A stretch of 64,000 bases of DNA, taken from contig CAZIVP010000016.1 of NCBI GenBank assembly GCA_964542915.1, forward strand, positions 1 to 64,000, written 5' to 3'. The position numbers were made by a program, and so were the translations under genes. Each line of letters begins with the position of its first letter. Position 1 is the stretch's first letter. The notes beneath the pieces were generated by a model that saw only the letters and a program-made list of their open reading frames with translations, did not search any database and was not told the origin of the DNA. Below are positions 26,382 to 35,399 of the stretch, one piece after another. Origin of the DNA: CAZIVP01 sp964542915. Lineage in GTDB: Bacteria; Calditrichota; Calditrichia; Calditrichales; Calditrichaceae.

Positions 26382-28607
26382 GTGCAGCAAGTTGCACCCG
26401 TTCGTATATTTTTTCCGATGAAAGCGTTTGTTCGCCTGCATATTGTTTTAATGCTGGTTGTGCTGTTTTTCAGCCAGTCAACAAATCTGTATGCTCAACT
26501 CCAAACAGAATCCCATGTTCAGACGGAATTAATTTCGGAAGTGACATCCGTAAAACCCGGCCAAGCGTTCTGGGTTGCGGTCGGCATGAACATGGATGAG
26601 CACTGGCACACCTACTGGCGTAATCCCGGCGACTCGGGGCTGAAAACCGAAATCGAATGGCAGTTGCCGGAGGGATTCCGGGCGGGACCGATCCGCTGGC
26701 CCTATCCCGAGCGCATTGAGGAGCCGCCGCTGACCACGTTTGGTTATAAAGACGAAATTTATCTCTTAACGGCGATCACGCCTCCCGCCGATTTCGAAAC
26801 GGGTGAAGAGGTAACCATCAGGGCGGATGTCAGTTGGCTCGAATGCGCCGAAGTCTGCATTCCGGGGGAAAGCACAATGTCGATCACGCTGCCGGTTGAA
26901 GATCGCGTACCCAAAGCGGATGAACGATACGCAGCCTTGTTTGCGGATGCCCGAAGCCGTTTGCCGCTTAAAGACAGCGAATGGCGGTTTTCGGCCTCGC
27001 TTCAGGAGAAAAAATTGCAGCTTTCTGCCCGGCCGCCGGAATGGTTTGAGGGAACCCTGGAGCGGCTTACCTTTTTCCCTTACGAGAATGGCATCATTGA
27101 TAACACGGCAAAACAGAATTTTGAAAAAAAAGATAACAGCTACCGATTAACCGTTCCGCTGAAATCCATCAGCGATGTTCAATTGGATTCCATCGCCGGC
27201 GTTTTGGTTACCGAAAACGGCTGGCGGGGACCCGGCTCCGAAAAGGCGGTCGAGATTATTACGCCGGTGAGCGAAACGCTTGCTGCGACCTCAACTGCCA
27301 AAGAGTCGCGCTTAAATAGTATTTGGCTGGCGATCTTATTCTCCTTCCTTGGTGGTATTATTCTTAATTTAATGCCGTGCGTGCTGCCGGTCTTATCTAT
27401 TAAAATTATGGGGTTTGTTAACCAGGCCAATGAAGGCGAACATAAATCGTGGCAACACGGCCTCGTGTTTATGCTGGGCGTACTGGCCTCTTTCTGGGTT
27501 CTGGCCGGTATTCTGCTCATACTCCGCGCCGGCGGGGAGCAACTCGGCTGGGGTTTTCAGTTACAATCGCCGCCATTTCTGATTATATTGTCTGCTTTTA
27601 TGTTTCTCTTCGGCCTCAGTTTATTTGGCGTCTTCGAAATCGGTACCTCTCTGACAACGGTGGAAGGGAAAACCCGGAAGACTTCGGGCTGGATGGGTTC
27701 GTTCGTCAGCGGCGTAACGGCCACGATTGTCGCAACGCCATGTACCGCGCCTTTTATGGGCTCGGCGCTGGGATTCGCACTGACACAACCGCCGTGGGTC
27801 TCTCTGATGGTTTTCACCTTTTTAGGATTGGGAATGGCCGCGCCGTTTGTTCTGCTATCCTCTGTCCCGGCGCTTCTGAGGTTTGTCCCAAAACCGGGAC
27901 GATGGATGGAGTCTCTCAAACAATTTATGGGATTCCTGTTAGTTGGCACGGTCATCTGGCTTTTATGGGTCCTGGGCATTCAGGCCGGTTCCAACGCCAT
28001 CATTTTAGTGTTATTCGCGTTGGTTTTAACAGGAATCGGAGCATGGATTTACGGCCGATGGGGGCATCTGGCCATGCCGAAACGTACGCGACTCATTGCA
28101 TCACTGCTGGCTTTTATTCTGGTAATTGGTAGTAATGGATTTGCGCTGACTGCGGTTGATGAATACGCCGTAAGCCCCGCGCAACAAACGGCATCCAGAG
28201 GTTCCGGCATCGATTGGCAGCCTTTTTCCCGGGATAAGGTCCAGGAGCTTGTCAATCAGGGCAAACCGGTTTTTATCGATTTCACCGCTGCGTGGTGCCT
28301 GAGTTGCCAGGTTAATGAACGGGTGGCGTTCGGCTCCGAAAAAGTTCAGAAAAAATTTGAGGAACTGAACATAACAGCTTTGAAGGCCGACTGGACATCC
28401 CGCGATGAGCGTATAACCAAAGCGCTGGCTGAATTCGGACGCAACAGCGTACCCCTGTATGTGCTGTATAACGGCCGGTCCGACGCCGAGCCGCAAATTT
28501 TACCTGAGATCATTACGCCGGGAATAATTCTTGAGGCATTGGAGTCTGTAAACGCTGAGAATCGACAGGCATTAAAGACAGCGGAACACGAAACCGTAAA
28601 CAATTGA
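26382..28607 (+). CDS. DsbD/ScsB-type thiol:disulfide interchange protein
   Basis: A protein of about 741 residues from GTG 26382, chosen because AAGGAGG lies five bases upstream; an ATG 18 bases earlier overlaps that signal. A signal peptide ends near NLYAQ. The periplasmic N-terminal domain has a cysteine pair, CAEVC (155, 159). The transmembrane core carries NLMPCVLPVLSIKI (Cys333) and ATPCTAPFMGSALG (Cys454), the electron-relay cysteines. The C-terminal thioredoxin domain has AAWCLSC (639, 642). It should carry reductant from cytosolic thioredoxin to periplasmic partners, very plausibly the peroxiredoxin-like protein encoded next. Confidence 0.92.
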   Translation: MQQVAPVRIFFPMKAFVRLHIVLMLVVLFFSQSTNLYAQLQTESHVQTELISEVTSVKPGQAFWVAVGMNMDEHWHTYWRNPGDSGLKTEIEWQLPEGFRAGPIRWPYPERIEEPPLTTFGYKDEIYLLTAITPPADFETGEEVTIRADVSWLECAEVCIPGESTMSITLPVEDRVPKADERYAALFADARSRLPLKDSEWRFSASLQEKKLQLSARPPEWFEGTLERLTFFPYENGIIDNTAKQNFEKKDNSYRLTVPLKSISDVQLDSIAGVLVTENGWRGPGSEKAVEIITPVSETLAATSTAKESRLNSIWLAILFSFLGGIILNLMPCVLPVLSIKIMGFVNQANEGEHKSWQHGLVFMLGVLASFWVLAGILLILRAGGEQLGWGFQLQSPPFLIILSAFMFLFGLSLFGVFEIGTSLTTVEGKTRKTSGWMGSFVSGVTATIVATPCTAPFMGSALGFALTQPPWVSLMVFTFLGLGMAAPFVLLSSVPALLRFVPKPGRWMESLKQFMGFLLVGTVIWLLWVLGIQAGSNAIILVLFALVLTGIGAWIYGRWGHLAMPKRTRLIASLLAFILVIGSNGFALTAVDEYAVSPAQQTASRGSGIDWQPFSRDKVQELVNQGKPVFIDFTAAWCLSCQVNERVAFGSEKVQKKFEELNITALKADWTSRDERITKALAEFGRNSVPLYVLYNGRSDAEPQILPEIITPGIILEALESVNAENRQALKTAEHETVNN

Positions 28608-28648
28608 ATCCGATATAAAGTTAAACATTCAAACAAGGGGGAGGCATC

Positions 28649-29263
28649 ATGAATAAGCCATTTCGTTTAAGTATACTTCTGTTTGTACTCATTTTGGCCG
28701 TCGCTGTCTGGGCTGGCGATTCGGCCGTCCTTTCGGAAAAGGCGCCGGATTTTAAGCTCAAAGATACCAAAGGCGATACACATCAACTTTCGGATTACGA
28801 AGGTAAATACGTGGTTTTGGAATGGATTAACTTCGGTTGTCCGTTCGTAAAAAAACACTACAAGAGCGGTAACATGCAAGAACTGCAGAAAAAATATACA
28901 GGGAAAGATGTAGTCTGGCTTACAATATGCTCTTCGGCGCCCGGAAAGCAGGGTTACCATAAAGCGGACGAGATAAATGACTTGATGAAAGAGAAGAACA
29001 TGGCCAGTACCGCCTATCTCATTGATGAAGATGGTAACGTCGGTAAAATGTATGGCGCCAAAACCACGCCGCATATGTATATCATTAATCCCGAAGGCGT
29101 TCTGGTTTACGCCGGAGCGATCGACGACAAGCCTTCCACTGATTTGGATGATGTTAAAACTGCAAATAATTACGTGAGTACCATCCTGAACAAAGCGCTG
29201 AACGGCGAAGATTTTGAACACAAATCCACCACGCCATACGGTTGTTCCGTTAAATATGAATAA
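28649..29263 (+). CDS. Exported peroxiredoxin-like (AhpC/TSA family) protein
   Basis: A 204-residue protein with a signal peptide (LLFVLILAVAVWAGD) and a thioredoxin-fold redoxin domain. NFGCPFVKKHYKSGNMQEL places a single conserved Cys where peroxiredoxins have their peroxidatic residue, and TPHMYIINPEGVLVYAGAIDD is the cis-proline region. A C-terminal cysteine lies in TPYGCSVKY. This matches the PRX-like group, often annotated thioredoxin family protein. It lies 41 bases after the DsbD gene, so DsbD may reduce it in the periplasm. GGGGGAGG precedes the ATG. Confidence 0.87.
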   Translation: MNKPFRLSILLFVLILAVAVWAGDSAVLSEKAPDFKLKDTKGDTHQLSDYEGKYVVLEWINFGCPFVKKHYKSGNMQELQKKYTGKDVVWLTICSSAPGKQGYHKADEINDLMKEKNMASTAYLIDEDGNVGKMYGAKTTPHMYIINPEGVLVYAGAIDDKPSTDLDDVKTANNYVSTILNKALNGEDFEHKSTTPYGCSVKYE

Positions 29264-29286
29264 ACGGTTTTGTTAATTCGATTTTA

Positions 29287-29317
29287 ACCCGTCCGCTCCG
29301 AGCAGGACGGGTTTTTT
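29287..29317 (+). terminator. Rho-independent terminator of the dsbD/peroxiredoxin-like operon
   Basis: Stem ACCCGTCC / GGACGGGT with a ten-base loop, followed by T residues, 23 bases past the stop. Confidence 0.92.
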
Positions 29318-29431
29318 TGTTTAGAGGCAAAGTATACGCTTTGTTCAGAATTTATTCGGCCCAATTAACGTTACTACATTATAACAACGTATTATCCCGT
29401 ATGTCATAACCAAACCAAAATAAGCAAAGGT

Positions 29432-31378
29432 ATGGATCATATACATAGTGGTCAGAATATGGACGCTGATGCAGATGAGATTTTACACGCCTTATTGAAA
29501 GGCACGGCCACCGAGACCGGGGAACGGTTTTTTTATGTATTGGTGGAACATGTATGTAAAGCATTAAAAACCGACGGCGCCTGGGTAACAGAATATTTTC
29601 CCGGAGCACGGCGTTTACGCGCACTGGCTTTTTGGTTAGACGGCGCCTTTGTGCCCGATTATGAATACGATATTGCGGGAACACCCTGCGAACCCGTCAT
29701 CGAAAAAGCACGATTCACCCATATTCCTTATAACGTCATTGAACTGTTTCCGCGCGATCCGGATTTGCCCAAAATGAATGCGGTTAGTTACATGGGAGCG
29801 CCCTTGCTGGATGCGCGCGGTAAGCTTCTGGGCCATCTCGCCGTGCTACACCGAAAACCCCTGCCCGAAGTATCGCATGTATCGATGCTGTTTAAGATCT
29901 TTGCCGCCCGGGCATCGGCGGAAATCCAGCGTTTGCGGGCGGAACGCAAAGTCCAAAAACGCGAGCAAAAGCTGACCCGTTTAATTGACAGTGCGATGGA
30001 TGCCATTATAGAATTGGATGATCGCTTTCGCGTAACCCGTATTAATCCGGCGGCTCTTAAGGTCTTTCGTTGTGACGATTCGGAAATTGTCGCACAACAT
30101 TTTGAATCGTTTTTGACGAAACAGAGTTTCTCGAGATTGAAGTCGCTGGTAAACGGTTTAACGAATCGCCCGCAGGGCGAGCAGTGTTTGTGGATAAAGG
30201 ATGGCTTTAATGCCCGCAGGTCGGATGGCAGTGAATTTCCCGCCGAAGGCAGCCTCTCCCGTTATGAGATGGATAAAAAGGTATTCTTTACCCTGATTAT
30301 ACGTGATATAAATGAACGACTGCAAGCCGAGCGAAAGATTCATGACCTAACCGAACAAACAGCTTATCTCCAACAGGAGATTCGCGAAATGCAAAATTTT
30401 GATGAGATCGCAGGACAAAGTTCGGCGATACAATCGATGTTACGCAAGATCAGGCAAGTGGCGCCTACCGATTCAACAGTACTTATCGAGGGTGAAACCG
30501 GCGCCGGCAAAGAACTGGCGGCGCGCGCTATTCACAGGGCAAGCCTGCGTCATGATAAGCCGTTGATCAAAGTGAATTGTGCAGCGATCCCTGCCCAATT
30601 AATGGAAAGCGAATTCTTCGGTCATGAAAAAGGCGCGTTCACCGGCGCAACCGATAAACGTGAAGGGCGTTTTGCACTGGCCGACGGCGGTACCATCTTC
30701 TTGGATGAGATCGCGGAGCTTCCTCTACAATTGCAGGTAAAGTTACTGCGGGTTCTACAGGAAGAAGAATTTGAACCCGTGGGTAGCTCCCAAACGCGAA
30801 AAGTCGATGTACGGGTGATTGCCGCAACCAATCGCAACCTCGTAAAGGAAATCGAAAAGGGCAATTTTAGAGAAGATTTGTATTACCGGCTTCATGTCTT
30901 TCCGATACATGTCCCGCCTCTCCGGGAGCGAAAAGGAGATATTTCACTGCTGGCCAAACGTTTTTCAGCCAGGCTGGCCCGAAAGATGGGTAAACCGGAG
31001 CCCGAATTAACGGAAGCCTATTTGAAGAAGCTTGAAGCCTATGAATGGCCCGGCAATGTCAGGGAATTGCAAAATGCGATGGAACGCGCCGTGATAACCT
31101 CCAGCGACGACGAACCGGATGCCCCTATGGCGCTCCCATCTGCGTTCGAATCCAACAGATCCAATGCGTTAAAGCCTTTGGAATTAAAAGATGATGATGT
31201 TATCTACACCGTCGATGAATGGCTTGCCCTGGAGCGACAAAATCTTGAAAAAGCATTACGCAAAAGCGATTGGAAGATTGCCGGTAAAAACGGAGCGGCG
31301 AGCTTGCTGGGGATGCCGCCCACCACACTGAGTTCTAGAATGAAAGCGTTGGGACTAAAACGACCCAACAATCTGTAA
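29432..31378 (+). CDS. Sigma-54-dependent activator, GAF-PAS-AAA+-Fis
   Basis: A 648-residue enhancer-binding protein. The GAF-like domain (about 15-165) and a PAS domain (about 180-300) form the sensor; there is no receiver domain, so control is by ligand rather than phosphorylation. The AAA+ domain has Walker A GETGAGKE (354-361), the sigma-54 contact loop GAFTGA (401-406) and Walker B TIFLDEI. A Fis-type helix-turn-helix ends the protein (GAASLLGMPPTTLSSRMKALGL). A -24/-12 promoter and palindromic sites lie just downstream, before the methyltransferase gene, so this protein very likely drives that operon. The start could also be ATG 29462. Confidence 0.94.
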   Translation: MDHIHSGQNMDADADEILHALLKGTATETGERFFYVLVEHVCKALKTDGAWVTEYFPGARRLRALAFWLDGAFVPDYEYDIAGTPCEPVIEKARFTHIPYNVIELFPRDPDLPKMNAVSYMGAPLLDARGKLLGHLAVLHRKPLPEVSHVSMLFKIFAARASAEIQRLRAERKVQKREQKLTRLIDSAMDAIIELDDRFRVTRINPAALKVFRCDDSEIVAQHFESFLTKQSFSRLKSLVNGLTNRPQGEQCLWIKDGFNARRSDGSEFPAEGSLSRYEMDKKVFFTLIIRDINERLQAERKIHDLTEQTAYLQQEIREMQNFDEIAGQSSAIQSMLRKIRQVAPTDSTVLIEGETGAGKELAARAIHRASLRHDKPLIKVNCAAIPAQLMESEFFGHEKGAFTGATDKREGRFALADGGTIFLDEIAELPLQLQVKLLRVLQEEEFEPVGSSQTRKVDVRVIAATNRNLVKEIEKGNFREDLYYRLHVFPIHVPPLRERKGDISLLAKRFSARLARKMGKPEPELTEAYLKKLEAYEWPGNVRELQNAMERAVITSSDDEPDAPMALPSAFESNRSNALKPLELKDDDVIYTVDEWLALERQNLEKALRKSDWKIAGKNGAASLLGMPPTTLSSRMKALGLKRPNNL

Positions 31379-31455
31379 ATGCTGTTATTCAAACGCGTTC
31401 GTTCAGTGATCATGTAAACCTCCTCTTCTTCTTCCTTACCTCGCCGATTTGCATC

Positions 31456-31505
31456 ACGAAATTTGGTGTCCCCTTCACGAAAACTCGTAATTGACGAAAT
31501 TTCGT
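31456..31505. promoter_or_regulatory. Candidate upstream activator sites for the sigma-54 regulator
   Basis: Two related elements lie 38 bases apart: ACGAAATTTGGTG at 31456 and the perfect palindrome ACGAAATTTCGT at 31494-31505. They lie roughly 70-120 bases upstream of the -24 element, the usual position for enhancer-binding-protein sites. That the adjacent activator binds them is inferred. Confidence 0.6.
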
Positions 31506-31576
31506 TTGTCTTTTTTTGATTTGAAAACATTTTATAAATTTAAAAAAAACAATTAATAACGAGGCCGAATTGTTTT

Positions 31577-31591
31577 TGGCACGGTGTCTGC
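31577..31591 (+). promoter_or_regulatory. Sigma-54 (-24/-12) promoter
   Basis: TGGCACG at 31577 followed by GTGT and CTGC. The invariant GG (31578-31579) and GC (31590-31591) are separated by exactly ten bases, and the match to consensus TGGCACG-N4-TTGC fails at one position only. Transcription should start near 31603, giving a leader of about 50 nt before the methyltransferase ATG. Confidence 0.88.
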
Positions 31592-31654
31592 CTATTGGAG
31601 CCGCGGGCGCCCATAGAGAATTCATTTAACAAATACAACAGAAAGGAGTGTATG

Positions 31655-32503
31655 ATGGGATTCTATAAAGATATCAATCAACAATCCCTGACAGAGACGG
31701 GCCTGGACCTTAACGAATTGAGAGAGGCCATTCGGCAAGAATATCGGGAGGTTTCCCGGAAGCCCGACAAAGGCTTTCATTTCCACACGGGAAGGCCGCT
31801 GGCGCAAATGCTCGTATATGAAGAAGGCTGGCTGCAAAATATTCCGGAGGAAACCGTCGCTTCATTTGCGGGCACTGGCAATCCGTTTCGCATCGCAGAG
31901 GTCAATAAGGGCGAAAGGGTTGTGGACATCGGATGCGGCGCCGGTATGGACGCGCTGATCGCCGCGGAAAAAGTCGGACCCGAAGGTCGGGTGATCGCGG
32001 TGGATATGACCGAAGCAATGCTGGAAAAAGCAGCTCAAGCAAAGGCGATCATGAATCTCAAACAGGTGGATTTTCAATTTGGTTATGCGGAAGAGCTGCC
32101 GGTTGAAGATAATTGGGCCGATGTGGTTATTTCCAACGGCGTGATCAACCTGACGCCCGACAAACAGCGGGTATTCAAAGAAATCTACCGAGTGCTTAAA
32201 CCGTCCGGCCGGATTCAGATTGCAGACATCATGGTACAAAAACCGGTCGGGGCGGTCGCCAAGCAGCAGGCTGAATTGTGGACCGGCTGCGTCGCCGGAG
32301 CTCTTCTGCAGAATGAATTGAGGGATGCGGTAGAATCGGCCGGACTGGTGGATTTCCATATTACCTGGCAAGGCGACGTTTACAGTGGAGCGCCGCAACA
32401 AAGCAGTGCGGCCAGTTTTGGTACGTTAGGTATCAGTTTCAGCGCGCGCAAACCTATCGGAGCGAAGGTCGGGCGCGAGCGTCGTCAGACGATTGCGCAA
32501 TGA
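31655..32503 (+). CDS. Class I SAM methyltransferase, ArsM-like but lacking arsenic cysteines
   Basis: A 282-residue methyltransferase. Motif I is VVDIGCGAGMDALIAA, followed by GRVIAVDMTEAML. The later part, VVISNGVINLTPDKQRVFKEIYRVLKPSGR and WTGCVAGAL, closely parallels arsenite methyltransferases. However, the cysteine of the usual SNCVINL is glycine here and no N-terminal cysteine pair is seen; only the Cys in TGCVAGAL remains. Arsenic methylation is therefore doubtful and another acceptor is likely. ATG 31655 is preferred because AAAGGAG lies six bases upstream; ATG 31652 is too close. It is first in a sigma-54 operon with a PLP decarboxylase. Confidence 0.85.
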   Translation: MGFYKDINQQSLTETGLDLNELREAIRQEYREVSRKPDKGFHFHTGRPLAQMLVYEEGWLQNIPEETVASFAGTGNPFRIAEVNKGERVVDIGCGAGMDALIAAEKVGPEGRVIAVDMTEAMLEKAAQAKAIMNLKQVDFQFGYAEELPVEDNWADVVISNGVINLTPDKQRVFKEIYRVLKPSGRIQIADIMVQKPVGAVAKQQAELWTGCVAGALLQNELRDAVESAGLVDFHITWQGDVYSGAPQQSSAASFGTLGISFSARKPIGAKVGRERRQTIAQ

Positions 32504-32529
32504 CTGTTTTAACAAACCGGATCGATTCG

Positions 32530-32562
32530 AGCGGCCGGACCTCCAATTAAACACCGGCCGCT
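32530..32562 (+). other. Strong intercistronic hairpin
   Basis: Perfect 9-bp GC-rich arms AGCGGCCGG and CCGGCCGCT around a 15-base loop, located between the methyltransferase stop and the decarboxylase start. No T-run follows immediately, so it is more likely an mRNA stability or attenuation element than a full terminator. Confidence 0.6.
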
Positions 32563-32626
32563 TTGGATCGGTCGTTTTATTCAAATACGTTATCTGTTCA
32601 ATTTAAATAAGGAAAGGAATACCAAT

Positions 32627-34249
32627 ATGTTACAGAATACAATACAACAGCAGAACCGGAACTTTGATCCCGATGCACAGGAATTCAAAGAACTGGGCTA
32701 CCGGATGATACGTATTATTAACGGGTATTATCAAAAATTAAATGATTTACCAGTATTTCCGGGATCGACGCCGCAGAAGGTGGCGGATACATTTGCCGAA
32801 GAACTACCGCAGGAGGGGCAGAATCCTCATCAATTACTCGACGATTGGGTAAGTAAGGTTTTACCCAATTCGACAAACGTGGGCTCGCCGCGTCATTTCG
32901 GCTATGTTAATGGTTCGGGTACGATGATCGGCGTCTTGGCGGAAGCCCTTGCGGCTTCGGTCAACATGAATTTGGGCGCGTGGAACATTTCGCCCGCCGG
33001 AACCGAAATCGAGAAACGCGTTATCGCCTGGCTGGGGGAGATGATCGGATATGGCCGGGACAGCGGCGGATTAATGACCAGCGGCGGCACCATGGCCAAC
33101 CTTACCGCAATTCACGCGGCATTGCGCAGCAGTCCTTACTATAACGATCCAGAAAACGGTCTGCAGGCGATACGACGGTCTGGTCGGTTTACCGTTTATA
33201 TATCGGATCACGAAGGGCATGTTTCGGTTACGCGTATTGCGGACCTCTTGAATCTGGGTAAAGGTGCGGTACGCCTGGTACCGAGCAAAGAAGATTTCAC
33301 CATGGATGTGGAGTCTCTGCAGTGGATGTTAAACAAAGACCGGGCGCGGGGAGATATACCGTTTTGTGTGATTGGCCAGGCTGGCTCCATTAATGTGGGA
33401 GCGGTTGATCCGCTGGGTGAAATTGCACGCGTTTGTTCAGAGAACAATATCTGGTTCCATGTGGACGGCGCAATCGGTGCTGTTGGCGCCATCCTTCCTG
33501 AAAAGCGCCATTTATATGCAGGCCTGGAGCGGGCCGATTCAGTAACGCTCGATCCGCACAAATGGTTGTATGTGCCCTATGAGTGCGGAAGTTTACTGGT
33601 TAAAGATGCGAACGTATTGAAGCAGGCATTTGATATGCAGGCGGGTTATTTGCAGGGGATCATACCGACGGAATACAGCGGTATCGATTATCTGGAATAC
33701 GGTCCGCAAATGTCGAGAGGATTCAACGCCTTAAAACTATGGATGTCGCTAAAGTACTACGGCGTCGGGGGCTATCGACGCATGTTGTCGCGGAACGTAC
33801 GTTGTGCCGAATATTTGGACAATCGTGTGGAACAATCGAGCTGTTTTGAGAAACTACACGAACCGACGCTGCACATTTATTCCTTCCGATTCGTCCCGGA
33901 AGATTTGCAGAATGGTCGGGGCGATTCGGAGCTTCAGGAGCGTGCCATAAACGCCTATCTTGACCGGCTTAACCAGCAGATAGCCGACGCCATACGTGCG
34001 GAAGGAACGGCGTTTATAATGACCACCCGTTTGCGGGAGCGTACGGTTTTGCGGATGTCAATCTGTTCGCATCGTACCGGCGAAGCAGATGTGGACCGGG
34101 TGTTCAATAAATTGCTGGAATTCGGCCAAGCCATTGATAAAAGCCAGCGCAGTCCGTATGCCCCTCAATTATGGTCGAAAAAACGCCGTCGGATCGTGCA
34201 ATTGGGAGGTAATTACAAAACCGACAAGCACACTACGGCCGCTATCTGA
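32627..34249 (+). CDS. Group II PLP-dependent amino-acid decarboxylase
   Basis: A 540-residue pyridoxal-phosphate enzyme of the aromatic-amino-acid/glutamate decarboxylase group. Conserved features are PRHFGYVNGSG, TSGGTMANLTAIHAAL (phosphate binding), WFHVDGAIGA (Asp contacting the pyridine nitrogen) and LDPHKWLYVPYECG (Schiff-base lysine). RGFNALKLWMSLKYYG is typical of the family. The substrate (Tyr, Trp, Phe, Glu or other) cannot be decided. Being cotranscribed with a methyltransferase under sigma-54 control, the pair could convert an amino acid to a methylated amine, which is an inference. GGAAAGGA lies before ATG 32627. Confidence 0.9.
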   Translation: MLQNTIQQQNRNFDPDAQEFKELGYRMIRIINGYYQKLNDLPVFPGSTPQKVADTFAEELPQEGQNPHQLLDDWVSKVLPNSTNVGSPRHFGYVNGSGTMIGVLAEALAASVNMNLGAWNISPAGTEIEKRVIAWLGEMIGYGRDSGGLMTSGGTMANLTAIHAALRSSPYYNDPENGLQAIRRSGRFTVYISDHEGHVSVTRIADLLNLGKGAVRLVPSKEDFTMDVESLQWMLNKDRARGDIPFCVIGQAGSINVGAVDPLGEIARVCSENNIWFHVDGAIGAVGAILPEKRHLYAGLERADSVTLDPHKWLYVPYECGSLLVKDANVLKQAFDMQAGYLQGIIPTEYSGIDYLEYGPQMSRGFNALKLWMSLKYYGVGGYRRMLSRNVRCAEYLDNRVEQSSCFEKLHEPTLHIYSFRFVPEDLQNGRGDSELQERAINAYLDRLNQQIADAIRAEGTAFIMTTRLRERTVLRMSICSHRTGEADVDRVFNKLLEFGQAIDKSQRSPYAPQLWSKKRRRIVQLGGNYKTDKHTTAAI

Positions 34250-34327
34250 ATGTGAAATATCCCTTATGCGTTTCGGATACACAGTCGAAAAAGGAGGGGA
34301 TAGCGATGTGTTTGGCGTTCAATAAAA

Positions 34328-34362
34328 AAGCCTGTGCGCGTTTCCATAAACGGACAGGCTTT
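34328..34362. terminator. Bidirectional terminator between decarboxylase and PorV-like genes
   Basis: Stem AAGCCTGT / ACAGGCTT with an inner CGTTT/AAACG pairing lies between convergent genes. On the minus strand the stem is followed by six T, and on the plus strand by a T-rich stretch, so it can stop both transcripts. Confidence 0.85.
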
Positions 34363-34468
34363 ATTGTTTTGAATTGAAAAAGAGGCTGTTTGCTTTAATT
34401 CGATGTTAATACGACGTCTGCCATTGCAGACCGGATTCTTTCTCACGAACCGCAATTCCCAAGCCTAA

Positions 34469-35380
34469 TTAAAAGGCAAACCCCAGAGAAATCCCATGGC
34501 TCGCGCCAAGGTCATATTGAAAGGGACTGTAGGCGTAATCGATATGGTAGCCCTTGTAACGGATGGTGAGGCCGCCGGTCCAGCGTGTATTGTCCTGCTT
34601 ACCGATGATGCCGGTGCGCAGCGTGATGTAATCAAAAACGCCGGCTGCGGCGCCCATTTTTAATGCAGTCGCTTCACTACCGATTTGTTGCACATCGGCC
34701 GTGATGAGCGGCCGGCTCTTATCCGGCGACCAGGGAAGCGCCCAGGCCAGCCCGGTTTGAACGATGACAGGCAGTTTACTGCGTGTGTTTTTCAGGGGCG
34801 CCATGCGTCCCAGATTGCGGGCGGCCACACCCCAGTGCAGCCGGGGCAGGAGATTTCGCTTTTGCAGGCCGATATCCAACGCCCAACCCGGCGCCACATC
34901 CAGATAATATTTTTCGTAAAGATATTTGACGGTTAAACCCGCCTGCCATTCTTCGAATATGGTGGTTGCATAACTGAGACCGGCGCTGAAATTGATGGCG
35001 TCTTCCTCGCCGAGCGGTTCGGTCGTCGGCCGCTCGCCGCGAATTTCAATCCCCGGGATGGTGAAGGCGTTGACGGAAAGCGCCAGGTTGTGACTGCCCG
35101 TCATGAACTGCACGGCCGCAAACTCCTGACGGATATCGGCCAGCCAAACGTTGTGCATCAATTGCAGATTCTTTTGTTCGCTGCCGGTCAGACCGGCCGG
35201 GTTCCAGAAGGCGGCGCTGGCGTCGGAGGCCACGGCCGTATAAGCCCCGGCCATGGCGGCGGCGCGGGCGTCCACGTCGATTTTAAGGAAAGTCAGGCCG
35301 TAATCACCGTCCGAAGCAGACGCGACGCCTGAACTCAGTAATAATAAAACAATGATCCATATTCTGCTATTCTTGTGCAT
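34469..35380 (-). CDS. PorV/PorQ-family outer-membrane protein
   Basis: A 303-residue protein with a signal peptide (IIVLLLLSSGVASAS) and the family N-terminus LKIDVDARAAAMAGAYTAVASDASAAFWNPAGL. Alternating-hydrophobicity strands through to a terminal aromatic residue (GISLGFAF) point to an outer-membrane beta-barrel of the FadL/PorV kind. PorV escorts substrates of the type IX system and plugs the SprA channel; sprA itself lies in the same run of genes upstream. It is a paralogue of the next gene (20-base gap). GAGG lies seven bases before ATG. Confidence 0.85.
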   Translation of the reverse strand: MHKNSRIWIIVLLLLSSGVASASDGDYGLTFLKIDVDARAAAMAGAYTAVASDASAAFWNPAGLTGSEQKNLQLMHNVWLADIRQEFAAVQFMTGSHNLALSVNAFTIPGIEIRGERPTTEPLGEEDAINFSAGLSYATTIFEEWQAGLTVKYLYEKYYLDVAPGWALDIGLQKRNLLPRLHWGVAARNLGRMAPLKNTRSKLPVIVQTGLAWALPWSPDKSRPLITADVQQIGSEATALKMGAAAGVFDYITLRTGIIGKQDNTRWTGGLTIRYKGYHIDYAYSPFQYDLGASHGISLGFAF

Positions 35381-35399
35381 AGTTTATCCTCAACACTCA

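Noticed and set aside
31655..32503. Calling the methyltransferase arsM
   Set aside because: Key cysteines needed for arsenite binding are absent.
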